Source: Alphaproteobacteria bacterium (GTDB lineage: Bacteria > Pseudomonadota > Alphaproteobacteria > Puniceispirillales > UBA1172). From it: a stretch of 19,153 nucleotides of DNA. The stretch covers positions 1 to 19,153 of the forward strand of contig JAGWAQ010000013.1 of assembly GCA_021296375.1 (NCBI GenBank). Direction: 5' to 3'. The position numbers and the translations under genes are program-made. Of the stretch, positions 1-8,668 are shown piece after piece. How positions within the stretch are numbered: position 1 is the first letter of the stretch; every line of letters begins with the position of its first letter. The notes below the pieces were generated by a model, which did not search any database, had not been told where the DNA came from, and was given only the letters and a program-made list of their open reading frames with translations.

Positions 1-20
1 GTCCTGAGTATTGATAATTC

Positions 21-48
21 AGCGATCCCCAGCGATACCCCGCGATAC
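21..48. repeat. Three imperfect 10-bp tandem units upstream of ahcY
   Basis: Units start at 21, 31 and 41 and share the core GCGAT at 22-26, 32-36 and 42-46. The second and third also share GCGATAC. The period is one helical turn, so the cores face the same side of the DNA, as repeated regulator half-sites often do. They lie 60-85 bases before the ahcY start. No regulator can be named from the sequence, and a chance low-complexity stretch is possible. I could not identify a strong sigma-70 promoter here: TTGATA at 11-16 and TTGCAA at 50-55 are only weak -35 candidates. Confidence 0.4.
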
Positions 49-107
49 ATTGCAATTCCTGCGTTGATTTGATATGTAGTCTTCATTCTCAAAAAATGGT
101 GAAAAAA

Positions 108-1502
108 ATGTCTCAAGATTACAGTGTTGCAGATATCAGCTTGGCTGATTGGGGCCGCAAGGAAATTGCCATTGCGGAAGTTGAAATGCCAGGCCTGATG
201 GCCCTGCGCGAAGAGTTTGGTGACAAGAAGCCGCTCAAACGTGCGCGCATTGCCGGTTGCCTTCACATGACTATTCAGACCGCGGTTTTGATCGAAACCC
301 TTGCTGATCTCGGGGCGGATATTCGCTGGTCATCCTGTAATATTTTCTCAACTCAGGATCAGGCGGCGGCGGCGATTGCTGACCGTGGCATTCCGGTGTT
401 TGCCCATAAGGGCGAAACCCTCGAAGAATACTGGGCGTTTGTTGACTAGATCTTTGACTGGTCTGACGGCGAGCCTTGCAACATGATCCTTGATGATGGT
501 GGTGACGCCACCATGTACATCCTGCTGGGGGCCATGGCGGAAGCCGGTGAGAGCGTTCTGGCGGAACCGTCTTCTGAAGAAGAAACCTTCCTGAAAGCCC
601 AGATCGAAAAGCGCCTGGCCATGAGCCCCGGCTGGTTCACCCGTCAGCGTGACGCCATTCGCGGTGTGTCGGAAGAAACCACCACCGGTGTGCTGCGGCT
701 CTATCAACTGGCGGAAAAAGGCGAAATGCCATTCCCGGCCATCAACGTGAATGATTCGGTCACCAAGTCGAAATTCGACAATCTTTACGGTTGCCGCGAA
801 TCCCTGGTTGACGGCATCCGCCGCGCCACTGATGTGATGCTGGCAGGTAAAGTCGCTGTCGTCGCTGGTTACGGTGATGTTGGCAAAGGGTCGGCCGCTT
901 CCCTGCGTCAGGGTGGCGCGCGGGTGATGGTCACTGAAATTGACCCGATCTGCGCGTTGCAGGCGGCCATGGAAGGCTATGAAGTGGTGACCATGGAAGA
1001 TGCCGCCAAGAAAGCCGATATCTTTGTCACCGCCACGGGCAACCGTGATGTCATTAATCTTGACCACATGCGCGACATGAAGGACCGGGCGATTGTCTGC
1101 AACATCGGTCACTTCGATAATGAAATCCAGGTCGAGGCGCTCAGCAACATGAACTGGAGCGAGGTCAAGCCGCAGGTTGATGAAGTCGAATTCCCTGATG
1201 GCAAGAAAATCATCATGCTGGCGAAAGGCCGTCTGGTGAACCTTGGTTGCGCGACTGGCCACCCTTCCTTCGTGATGTCGGCGTCTTTCACCAACCAGGT
1301 GCTGGCGCAGATGGAGCTTTGGGAAAGCGCGTCAAAATACGAAAACAAGGTCTACACCTTGCCGCGTCACCTTGATGAAAAAGTGGCCCTGCTGCACCTT
1401 GAAAAGGTCGGGGCGAAACTTTCCGAGCTGTCCAAGAATCAGGCCGATTACATTGGCGTTGAACAGCAAGGTCCGTTCAAGTCCGAGCAATACCGTTACT
1501 AA
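108..1502 (+). pseudogene. ahcY: S-adenosylhomocysteine hydrolase (ahcY), full-length but interrupted by an in-frame TAG at codon 114
   Basis: Adenosylhomocysteinase is a cytosolic NAD-dependent enzyme that splits S-adenosylhomocysteine into adenosine and homocysteine, relieving inhibition of methyltransferases. Read through the stop, the frame gives 464 codons, the usual bacterial length. Visible motifs are GCLHMT (substrate binding) before the stop, then ILDDGGD, EETTTGV, and VTKSKFDN with the lysine, aspartate and asparagine matching human K186, D190 and N191 at about 220, 224 and 225. The cysteine matching C195 is at about 229, the NAD loop GYGDVGKG is at 254-261, and the C-terminus is the family signature YRY. 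The single defect is TAG at 447-449, in the same frame on both sides, with no indel. I chose ATG 108 because MSQDYSVADISLADWG fits family N-termini; ATG 96 and TTG 69 are upstream alternatives. Either this is a recent nonsense mutation or base-call error, or the codon is read through. ATG 483 could restart the C-terminal 339 residues, but that product would lack the N-terminal substrate-binding part. Identity is near certain; functionality is not. Confidence 0.9.
447..449 (+). other. In-frame amber codon inside ahcY
   Basis: The frame reads ...AFVD, TAG, IFDWSDG.... The homologous position is in my recollection usually occupied by a basic or polar residue. TAG is one base from AAG (Lys), CAG (Gln), GAG, TAC, TAT, TTG, TCG and TGG, but two from every arginine codon. 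trpF and ihfB in this window end in TAG at their families' normal C-termini, so TAG works as a stop in this genome. Confidence 0.95.
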
Positions 1503-1532
1503 TCGTATCGGCGCGTCGTCGCCGCAAGGCAG

Positions 1533-2033
1533 ATGATGGCCGATCAGATTGACCACAAACTTGAAGGGCCGGAAGCGACAACCGCTTTCGGCCATTCTCT
1601 TGCGCGGTTGCTCAGGACAGGCGATATGATCACCTTGTCGGGGGACCTCGGGGCCGGAAAATCAACCCTTGCGCGGGGGCTGATCAGCCAATGCCTGAGC
1701 GATCACGGCCTGCCCATTGACGATATCCCCAGCCCGACCTTCACGATTGTGCAATCCTACCCCTGGCCGGGTGAACATGATCAGGGGCGGGAAATCTGGC
1801 ATATCGACCTGTGGCGGATCGATGATCCTGAAGAGCTGATCGAGCTGGGGTTCGAGGAAGCGTTGGGGCGGCATGTCATGGTGGTGGAATGGCCGGATCG
1901 CCTTCAGGGGCTTTTGCCGCAGGACGTGTTGAGCCTAAATCTTGCGGTTGAAAATGACGGCGCGCGCCATTTGACATCAGGTGATCTGGCGGAGACCTGG
2001 CGGGATCGCTTGCGTCCTTTGGGGTTGGGTTGA
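1533..2033 (+). CDS. tsaE: tRNA threonylcarbamoyladenosine biosynthesis ATPase TsaE
   Basis: TsaE is the P-loop ATPase that works with TsaB and TsaD to place the t6A modification at position 37 of ANN-decoding tRNAs. The 166-residue product has Walker A GDLGAGKS at 37-44, the family block SPTFTIVQSY, the HIDLWR segment that follows it, and EWPDRL near the end. It begins 30 bases after ahcY and is probably co-transcribed with it. Two consecutive ATG codons (1533 and 1536) are both possible starts. In many Alphaproteobacteria tsaE is followed by, or fused to, an aminoglycoside-phosphotransferase-like sugar kinase (AmgK type) and a nucleotidyltransferase (MurU type) before addB. Here it is a stand-alone domain and those two genes are absent. 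Confidence 0.95.
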   Translation: MMADQIDHKLEGPEATTAFGHSLARLLRTGDMITLSGDLGAGKSTLARGLISQCLSDHGLPIDDIPSPTFTIVQSYPWPGEHDQGREIWHIDLWRIDDPEELIELGFEEALGRHVMVVEWPDRLQGLLPQDVLSLNLAVENDGARHLTSGDLAETWRDRLRPLGLG

Positions 2034-2080
2034 CCCATCACGGCAACTGGCGGCGGGCCATGACCGGGGTTATCATGCCT

Positions 2081-2096
2081 AGACGGAATCGCGTCT
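2081..2096 (+). terminator. Small hairpin after tsaE, possible weak terminator
   Basis: AGACG at 2081-2085 pairs with CGTCT at 2092-2096 around a six-base loop, followed by TTCC rather than a run of T. It lies in the 98-base gap between tsaE and addB. The stem is short and the tail poor, so it is at best a weak or factor-assisted terminator. No other feature is visible in this gap. Confidence 0.2.
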
Positions 2097-2131
2097 TTCC
2101 TCTCTGGTGATGAAGCCTTAAGATAATCCCC

Positions 2132-5100
2132 ATGACCACAACTGATCAGGCCTCATCGTTAGGGCATATCCATCATATTCCCGCGGGTCGTCCATTTGCG
2201 GATGACCTCGTGCGGGGGATTATGGCGCTCACCACAAGCCCTGAAGATATGGCCGACAGCATCATCATGCTGCCGAACCGGCGGTTGTCGAAAGAAGTGC
2301 GGACTGCCTTCCTGCGTCTGGCTCAAGGCAAGGCGCAACTTCTTCCCCGCATGCTGTCAATCGGTGATGTAGATGAAGACGCCAGTGAGCTGATCGCGGC
2401 GGGATGGGACGCCGATGACCTGCCGCCAGTGATCGACGGGCTGGAACGCCAGCTTCACTTGACCCGGTTGATCGACGCGTTTCTGAAAACACGCCCGGAC
2501 TTCACGGCATCATCAAACCTCGCCATGGCGGAGGTGGTCTCCCTGGCGCGGGCCCTGGCGGATTTTCTGGACCAGTGCCAGACCGCCGGTTGTGACCCCC
2601 AGGGGCTTGATGACCTGATCAACGGGGAGCATGCCCATCACTGGGATATGATTCTCGGGTTTTTGAAAATCGTCACCACACATTGGCCTGTTGTGCTGGA
2701 TGAGCTGAATAAATCAGACCCTGTTGTCTGGCAGAATACCGCCATCGCCGCCCGCGCCGAAGCCTGGCGGAAAACCCCGCCGAAAGGGCTGGTGGTGATT
2801 GCCGGGTCATCGGGGTCGGTGCCCGCCACCCAGATGTTGATGAAAGCCGTGCTGGGGCTTGACCGCGGCCATGTTGTGTTGCCCGGGCTTGATATGGGCA
2901 TCGCTGACAAGGATTGGGATGAGCTGACGCGCGACGATGACGCCATGATGGTTTCCCATCCGCAATACCCGTTAAGCCAGCTTCTGATGGCGCTTGAGAT
3001 TCCCCGCCATGAGGTGGCGCTATGGCGTGGCACCGCCGACAGCCCTGATGGTTATGACGCCGCCAGCTCAACGCGCCTTGCCTTGATCCGTGAAGCGATG
3101 CGGCCCGCCGCGCAAACCGCGCAATGGCGGAAAATTCCCGAAACCCAAACCATTCGCCCCGAAAGCCTTGACGGCATCACGCGGGTTGATTGTTATGACC
3201 GCCGCGAGGAATCTGAAGTCATCGCCCTGGCGATGCGTGAGGTGCTGGATACCCCGGGCAAGACCGCTGTGTTGATCACCGCCGACCAACGCTTGTCCCG
3301 CATGGTATCGGGGGAGCTGAAACGCTGGGGGGTTGAGGTCAATTCAAGCGCCGGCCAAAAAATGGTGGACACGCCGCCAGCGCAATTCCTGCGGCTCATC
3401 CTCGAAGCCTGGGTGGCGGATTTTGCGCCGGTTCCCTTGCTGGCCATGGCTCGTCACCGTCTGGCGGCGGGGGGCATGGATAAAGCCGAATTCCGCCAGG
3501 TGTTGCGTCAGCTCGAACTGCAGGTGCTGCGTGGCCCGCGTTACTCAGGCGGCTTGAAAGGGCTTGAGCAAAAAGCCCGCGCCAGGTCTTCGCATCTGGG
3601 GGATTTTGTCCGTGATCATTTGATCATGCCGCTGAGGCCATTGCTGGAGCTGGAGGGGCGGATTAACCTGACCCTGGCTGATCTGGCGGATGCCCATGGC
3701 CGTGCCGCCGAAGGGTTGAGCGCAACGCCGTTTGACCAGCTCGCCCCATGGCAGGGGCAATATGGGGTTCGGCTCGGGCAGTTCTTTCACAAGCTGGGGC
3801 TTTACGGGGCCACCATGCCGCTCCATCGTGACGCCTATCCCGGGGTGCTGAATGTGCTGTTGTCGGGGGAGGTGGTCTACCCTGATGACCGCGGTCACCC
3901 CCGTTTGTCTATTCTCGGGAGTGTCGAAGCGCGGATGCACACCGCTGACCTGACGATCCTCGGCGGCATGAACGAAGGGATTGCCCCGCCGCAAGTTTCC
4001 CCCGATCCCTGGATGAGCAACGCCATGCGCCGGGCGTTCGGGCTTCCCCATGGCCACTGGCGGATAGGCCATGCCGCCCATGACGTGGTGATGGCGCTGG
4101 CACGGCCTGAAGTGCTGATCACCCAGGCCAGTCGTGATCAAGGCTCCCCCACGGAACCGTCACGCTGGTTGCGCCGCATTGACGCGGTGATGACGGTGGC
4201 CAAACTCAGCTGGCCGGACGCGCAACGCCTGCCGCATCTGGCAAAGGTGATGAGCCGCCATGACGGGGCGGTGGAACCTGCCCGGCGGCCTGACCCGAAA
4301 CCGCCCCTTGCGGCACGGCCACGGCGCTTTTCCGCGACCCAAATCGACACATTGCTGCGTGATCCTTACGCCATTTATGCCCATCGTATTCTGGGGCTGC
4401 GGGCCTTGCCAGAGCTTGACGAAGACCTCGGGCCAGCGGATCGCGGCACGGTTATTCACGACGCGCTGAAACGGTTTATCGATGATCACCCGAAAGGCGC
4501 CTTGCCGGATGATGCCTATGACCGGCTGATCACCATCGGCCGTGAGGAATTTGCCGCCTATGAGCATAACAGCAAGGTCACGACGTTTTGGTGGCCGCGG
4601 TTTGAAGACATGGCGCGCTGGTTTATCGAAGTTGAAACCGATCGCCGTCACGGGCTTGAGGAAAGCTTTGCGGAGATTAAAGGTGAGATCACCATCCCGT
4701 CGGCGCAGGGGGCGTTCACCCTCACCGCTCGGGCCGATCGCATTGACCGCACCACGGATGGCCATCTTGAGGTGATTGATTACAAGACCGGCACGCCCCC
4801 CACCAAAACCCAGGTCGAGGGGGGGCGGGCGTTGCAATTGCTGGTGGAGGCCCTGCTGGCGGCGGAAGGCGGATTTCCGGCCATTGGCGATGAACCCGCT
4901 GACATCAGCACCATCGCTTATTGGAAAATGACCGGCAAACGCGGTGAACCCGGGGACCGCATAAACGTCACCCCTGATGGTGATTTTGTCGATGCCGCCC
5001 GTCTTGGCCTGCCGCGACTGCTTGAGGGGTTTGATGACCCGGCGACAGGGTATTTGTCGGAACCGCGGCGGCATGAAGCCAGCCCCTATAGCGATTACAA

Positions 5101-5158
5101 GCATCTGGCACGGACAAGGGAATGGTCATCATCGCCGGATGACGGGCAGGAAACGTGA
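2132..5158 (+). CDS. addB: Double-strand break repair protein AddB
   Basis: AddB is the second subunit of the AddAB helicase-nuclease, which processes double-strand breaks for RecA loading and takes the place of RecBCD. The 1008-residue length suits the alphaproteobacterial family. The C-terminus is a RecB-like PD-(D/E)XK nuclease: GTVIHDAL with H776, RADRID with D869, and IDYKTG with D883 and K885, followed by a QLL helix. The N-terminal segment that aligns with a helicase P-loop reads HIPAGRPFADDL and lacks the GK(S/T) of a working Walker A motif, so ATP hydrolysis by this subunit is not expected. There are no clustered cysteines around the nuclease, unlike the Fe-S staple of Bacillus AddB. 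ATG 2132 is the natural start, although the Shine-Dalgarno sequence is poor. It overlaps addA by one base, implying translational coupling and equimolar synthesis. Confidence 0.95.
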   Translation: MTTTDQASSLGHIHHIPAGRPFADDLVRGIMALTTSPEDMADSIIMLPNRRLSKEVRTAFLRLAQGKAQLLPRMLSIGDVDEDASELIAAGWDADDLPPVIDGLERQLHLTRLIDAFLKTRPDFTASSNLAMAEVVSLARALADFLDQCQTAGCDPQGLDDLINGEHAHHWDMILGFLKIVTTHWPVVLDELNKSDPVVWQNTAIAARAEAWRKTPPKGLVVIAGSSGSVPATQMLMKAVLGLDRGHVVLPGLDMGIADKDWDELTRDDDAMMVSHPQYPLSQLLMALEIPRHEVALWRGTADSPDGYDAASSTRLALIREAMRPAAQTAQWRKIPETQTIRPESLDGITRVDCYDRREESEVIALAMREVLDTPGKTAVLITADQRLSRMVSGELKRWGVEVNSSAGQKMVDTPPAQFLRLILEAWVADFAPVPLLAMARHRLAAGGMDKAEFRQVLRQLELQVLRGPRYSGGLKGLEQKARARSSHLGDFVRDHLIMPLRPLLELEGRINLTLADLADAHGRAAEGLSATPFDQLAPWQGQYGVRLGQFFHKLGLYGATMPLHRDAYPGVLNVLLSGEVVYPDDRGHPRLSILGSVEARMHTADLTILGGMNEGIAPPQVSPDPWMSNAMRRAFGLPHGHWRIGHAAHDVVMALARPEVLITQASRDQGSPTEPSRWLRRIDAVMTVAKLSWPDAQRLPHLAKVMSRHDGAVEPARRPDPKPPLAARPRRFSATQIDTLLRDPYAIYAHRILGLRALPELDEDLGPADRGTVIHDALKRFIDDHPKGALPDDAYDRLITIGREEFAAYEHNSKVTTFWWPRFEDMARWFIEVETDRRHGLEESFAEIKGEITIPSAQGAFTLTARADRIDRTTDGHLEVIDYKTGTPPTKTQVEGGRALQLLVEALLAAEGGFPAIGDEPADISTIAYWKMTGKRGEPGDRINVTPDGDFVDAARLGLPRLLEGFDDPATGYLSEPRRHEASPYSDYKHLARTREWSSSPDDGQET

Positions 5159-8100
5159 TGACCGCTGATCGCAAATCCATTATCGCCGCCGCCAGTCGCA
5201 ACCAGCATAACGCCGCCATGCCCAGGCAATCGGTGTGGGTATCGGCCAACGCCGGAACCGGCAAAACACGGGTCTTGACCAACCGTATCCTGCGGCTTCT
5301 GATCGATGGCGCGGCGGTGACAGATATTCTGGCGGTCACCTATACCCGTGCGGCGGCGGCGGAAATGCGCAACCGCCTCTACCAGCGACTGGCCCGGTGG
5401 GCGGTGATTGATGAAACCACCCTGGCGGAGGATATTCAGGACATGGGGGTCGATCGCCCCAGCCGCAAGCAAATCGATCGCGCCCGCCGGTTGTTTGCCG
5501 AATTGCTCGACGCGCCGGTGCCGATCCGCATTGAAACCGTCCATGCCTTCGCGCAATCGGTGTTAAGGCGGTTTCCGGTGGAAGCGCAGATCCAGCCGTA
5601 TTTTGAACTCGCCACGGCAAGTCAGGCGCGCGCCATGAAAGACGAGGCGGTGATGGATGTCATGTCATCGTCCGACCCGTTGGTGCTGCAATCCTTGCGT
5701 CACCTGGCGCAGGTGATGTCGGAAGACCAGTTGGTGCAATTCGCCGCCCAGATGTTCAGCCACTCAGAGCTGTTGCGCCGCACCGCCGCGACCCCTGCCG
5801 CCGTTAAAGCGGAGCTGTTTTCAGCCCTTGGTTGCGCTGATGCCGCCCATGACCATGAAGCGGCCATCGCCGCCAGGATCAGCGCCGCCATGGCGCCAGA
5901 TGCCGCCCGCGACGGGTGGCTCAGCTCTCTTGTGGCGGCCAAAAAGACCGAAGGCACAGCGAAAGAAAAAGAAACAGCCGCGGTGCTGGAGGTATGGCTT
6001 GCCGCTTCGGCGGAAGAGCGCGCGCTGTTGTTCGACGGGTATTGCGGGTTTTTCCTGACAAAAGATGGCGGCATTCGCAAGAGCCACGCGACCAAAAAAG
6101 TGCTTGCGGTGAACCCTGATTTTGAACGCCTCGCCCATGAGGAAGGCGAGCGTCTGCTCGAAATTCAGGGCTGGATCAACAGCGTCCGCACCGCCGCCCT
6201 GACGATGGCGATTTATGTCGTGGCGGCGGAGATGGCGACGGGCTACGGCTTGCGCAAGACCAATGCCGGCCTGATGGATTACGATGACCTGATCAGCAAA
6301 ACCGTCACCCTGTTTGCGCAGGATGGCGGCGTGTCCTGGGTGCGCTACAAGCTCGACAAGGGCATCCAGCACCTGCTGATCGACGAAGCGCAGGACACCA
6401 GCCCCAGCCAATGGTCTATTCTGTCCAGTCTTGCCGAAGAGTTTTTTGACAGTGACGATGGCTCCGGCCCGCCTGATCATCCGCCGCGTTCATTGTTTTC
6501 CGTCGGTGATTACAAGCAGTCGATTTACTCGTTTCAGGGGGCGCGGCCTGACCTTTTTCATGTGCAGGAAAAACGCTTCGCTGATCTCGCCGGCCGCAAT
6601 CAGAAACCGTTTGCCGCGGTGGAACTGGACACTTCCTTCCGCACCACATCTGCGGTGCTGGGGCTGGTGGATGCCGTCACCCGCGGTGATGACGGCGATG
6701 CCCCCGATTACCTGCCCGGCCTCGGGGCGGCGGCGGCCCATCAAGTCAGCCGGATCGGGGATGCGGGGTTCGTTGAAATGCTCGACCCTGTGGCGGGGGA
6801 AGACGAGGACACGCCAGCGCCCTTCACCCCCCACCGCCACCATGGTTCCGCCAGCCCTGACGTGCGGCTTGCGCAAAAGATTGTCGCCACGTTGACGTCG
6901 TGGATTGGCCGCAAGATGCTGCCGTCACGGGGGCGGGTGATGACGGCGGGGGATGTGCTTATTCTTCTGCGGCGACGTGTCGGTTTTGGTGAAGTGCTGG
7001 ACCGTGAATTGCGGCGTTCCGGCCTGCCGCTGGCGGGGGCGGACCGCGTCAAGCTGATCGATGATATCGCGGTCATGGATTTGATGGCGCTGGGGCAGGT
7101 GATGCTGCTGCCTGAAGATGACCTGACGCTGGCGGCGGTGCTGAAATCTCCGCTGTTCGAGGTGACGGAAGAGGAATTGTTTGCCCTTGCCTATGATCGC
7201 GGGGAGATGCCGCTGGTGCGGCGGCTGGCGGCGCAAGCGGCGGTGGACGCGCGGATGACGGCTGTTCATGACCGCCTCAACACCTGGCTGGGCCTGGCCG
7301 AAACCATGACGCCTTATGAATTTTTCCGTGCTGTGCTGGACAGTGATATCCGCAAGGCTTTCACCCGCAGACTGGGGCAACCGGTGCTGGATATCATGGC
7401 GGAATTTCTTGAGGTGGCGCGGGATTTTGAAGATGTTCACCCGCCGTCGATGCAAGGTTTTCTCGCTATGCTGACGGCATCTGATCTTGAAATTACCCGC
7501 GAGGGCAAGACCGAAGACAGTGACGAGATTCGCATCATGACCATCCACGGGGCAAAAGGGCTGGAGGCGCCGGTGGTCATCCTGCCCGATCTCTTGACCC
7601 AACTTCAGTCGGGGGGGGTTGATCTGCTCACCCTTGATCACAAGGGCATGACCTTGCCGATCAAGCCTGTTCGTGGCGGGGCGCAAAGCGAAGCGGTGAT
7701 CGCCGCCCAGGCGGCCGCCAAACAAGCGCAGGAAGATGAGGCCAATCGCCTGCTCTATGTCGGCCTGACCCGGGCTGAAGACGGGCTGCTGCTGGCGGGG
7801 TTTGAGGCCGCGCGTCGCCGCAAGCTTGAGGGAAGCTGGTATCAATTGATTCGCCAGCGAATGGAGGCCATGCCAGGCTGTCAGCCAAGACCTGATGGCG
7901 ACGGGGTGATGATCGAAACCCTGCAACTGGCGGATGTGGAGGCGGCGGAACATGTGGCGCCAGCCGGCGGGCATTACGACACCCCCGATTGGCTCACCAC
8001 CCCTGCGCCAGAGGAAGAAACGCCGCCGCGGCCCTTGTCGCCATCGCGGTTCAGCGGCGATGTCGTGGGGTCATCCCCGACAGGGCAAAACCGGCGGGTG

Positions 8101-8613
8101 GCGATGCTGAGGGGAAGCTTGACCCACCGGCTTCTGGAAGTGCTGCCAGGGCTTGATGACGACGCGCGCCGCCGCGCCATTGCCCGCATCACCGCGCCTT
8201 ATGTGCCCGGCCAGCTGGATGACGCCACGGCCCGGCGCGCGGTGGATGAAACCTTGCGGCTGATTGCCGATCATCAACTGAGCGATTTGTTCAGCCCTGA
8301 AGCGCGCGCCGAAGTGCCGGTATCAGGACTTGTTGGAAAGCATGTCGTGAGCGGGGTGATTGACCGCCTCGTGATCACCACCGACGCCATTACGATTGTG
8401 GATTTCAAGACAGGCGCATCGCCGCAAGAGCAGGCGGATGTGCCGCCAGCCTATATTTTCCAAATGGCGCTCTATGCCCATGTGCTTGCGGAAATCTGGC
8501 CAGACCGCCAAGTTCGGGCGGGGTTGATCTATACCGAAGATGCGCGGGTGCATTGGCTTGATGCGGCGGTCATGTCGACAACAATCGCCGATCTTGTTGG
8601 AACTGCACCTTGA
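5158..8613 (+). CDS. addA: Double-strand break repair helicase AddA
   Basis: AddA is the UvrD/Rep-like superfamily 1 helicase and nuclease subunit that drives AddAB along DNA. The 1151-residue product carries all expected motifs: Walker A ANAGTGKT at 30-37, motif II LLIDEAQDTSPSQW with D409 and E410, motif III GDYKQSIYSFQGARPDLF, motif IV DTSFRTT, motif V IMTIHGAKGLEAPVV and motif VI LLYVGLTRAED. A C-terminal PD-(D/E)XK nuclease follows, with RGSLTHRLLE, GVIDRL (D1069), VDFKTG (D1082, K1084) and QMALYAHVL. Both nuclease domains of the AddAB pair therefore look intact. ATG 5158 overlaps the addB stop as TGATG and has AGGA at 5148-5151 with a six-base spacer. GTG 5155 is a less likely alternative. 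Confidence 0.96.
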   Translation: MTADRKSIIAAASRNQHNAAMPRQSVWVSANAGTGKTRVLTNRILRLLIDGAAVTDILAVTYTRAAAAEMRNRLYQRLARWAVIDETTLAEDIQDMGVDRPSRKQIDRARRLFAELLDAPVPIRIETVHAFAQSVLRRFPVEAQIQPYFELATASQARAMKDEAVMDVMSSSDPLVLQSLRHLAQVMSEDQLVQFAAQMFSHSELLRRTAATPAAVKAELFSALGCADAAHDHEAAIAARISAAMAPDAARDGWLSSLVAAKKTEGTAKEKETAAVLEVWLAASAEERALLFDGYCGFFLTKDGGIRKSHATKKVLAVNPDFERLAHEEGERLLEIQGWINSVRTAALTMAIYVVAAEMATGYGLRKTNAGLMDYDDLISKTVTLFAQDGGVSWVRYKLDKGIQHLLIDEAQDTSPSQWSILSSLAEEFFDSDDGSGPPDHPPRSLFSVGDYKQSIYSFQGARPDLFHVQEKRFADLAGRNQKPFAAVELDTSFRTTSAVLGLVDAVTRGDDGDAPDYLPGLGAAAAHQVSRIGDAGFVEMLDPVAGEDEDTPAPFTPHRHHGSASPDVRLAQKIVATLTSWIGRKMLPSRGRVMTAGDVLILLRRRVGFGEVLDRELRRSGLPLAGADRVKLIDDIAVMDLMALGQVMLLPEDDLTLAAVLKSPLFEVTEEELFALAYDRGEMPLVRRLAAQAAVDARMTAVHDRLNTWLGLAETMTPYEFFRAVLDSDIRKAFTRRLGQPVLDIMAEFLEVARDFEDVHPPSMQGFLAMLTASDLEITREGKTEDSDEIRIMTIHGAKGLEAPVVILPDLLTQLQSGGVDLLTLDHKGMTLPIKPVRGGAQSEAVIAAQAAAKQAQEDEANRLLYVGLTRAEDGLLLAGFEAARRRKLEGSWYQLIRQRMEAMPGCQPRPDGDGVMIETLQLADVEAAEHVAPAGGHYDTPDWLTTPAPEEETPPRPLSPSRFSGDVVGSSPTGQNRRVAMLRGSLTHRLLEVLPGLDDDARRRAIARITAPYVPGQLDDATARRAVDETLRLIADHQLSDLFSPEARAEVPVSGLVGKHVVSGVIDRLVITTDAITIVDFKTGASPQEQADVPPAYIFQMALYAHVLAEIWPDRQVRAGLIYTEDARVHWLDAAVMSTTIADLVGTAP

Positions 8614-8638
8614 CGCCCCACATCTGGCTTCTTACATT
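8610..8638 (+). promoter_or_regulatory. Predicted sigma-70-type promoter for trxA
   Basis: TTGACG at 8610-8615 matches five of six bases of the -35 consensus. A 17-base spacer leads to TACATT at 8633-8638, which matches four of six of the -10. The -35 box overlaps the addA stop codon. Transcription would begin about 8645, leaving roughly 24 bases before the trxA start. This gives thioredoxin a strong private promoter downstream of the poorly expressed addAB genes. Prediction is from sequence pattern only. Confidence 0.6.
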
Positions 8639-8668
8639 AGTCCCAAGACATTTACCTGGAGCTTGACC

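Noticed and set aside
1..107. SAH or SAM riboswitch before ahcY
   Set aside because: I could not find the conserved blocks or a pseudoknot-capable arrangement, and the 107 bases are largely taken up by a short tandem repeat and AT-rich leader.
447..449. TAG reassigned to a sense codon in this organism
   Set aside because: trpF and ihfB end in TAG at the families' normal C-termini. Reading through trpF would add 15 unlikely residues up to a TGA at the trpB start. No other conserved gene here contains in-frame TAG. One codon cannot support a code change.
348..1262. 304-residue open frame on the minus strand opposite ahcY
   Set aside because: It lies antisense to the clear SAH hydrolase frame, has no recognisable domain, and is the expected product of GC-rich codon bias. 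The same applies to the long antisense frames over addB (4160-5104) and addA (6925-7974).
8540..8668. N-terminal extension of trxA to 149 residues
   Set aside because: It overlaps the end of addA, is not thioredoxin-like, and would bypass the good ribosome-binding site before ATG 8669.
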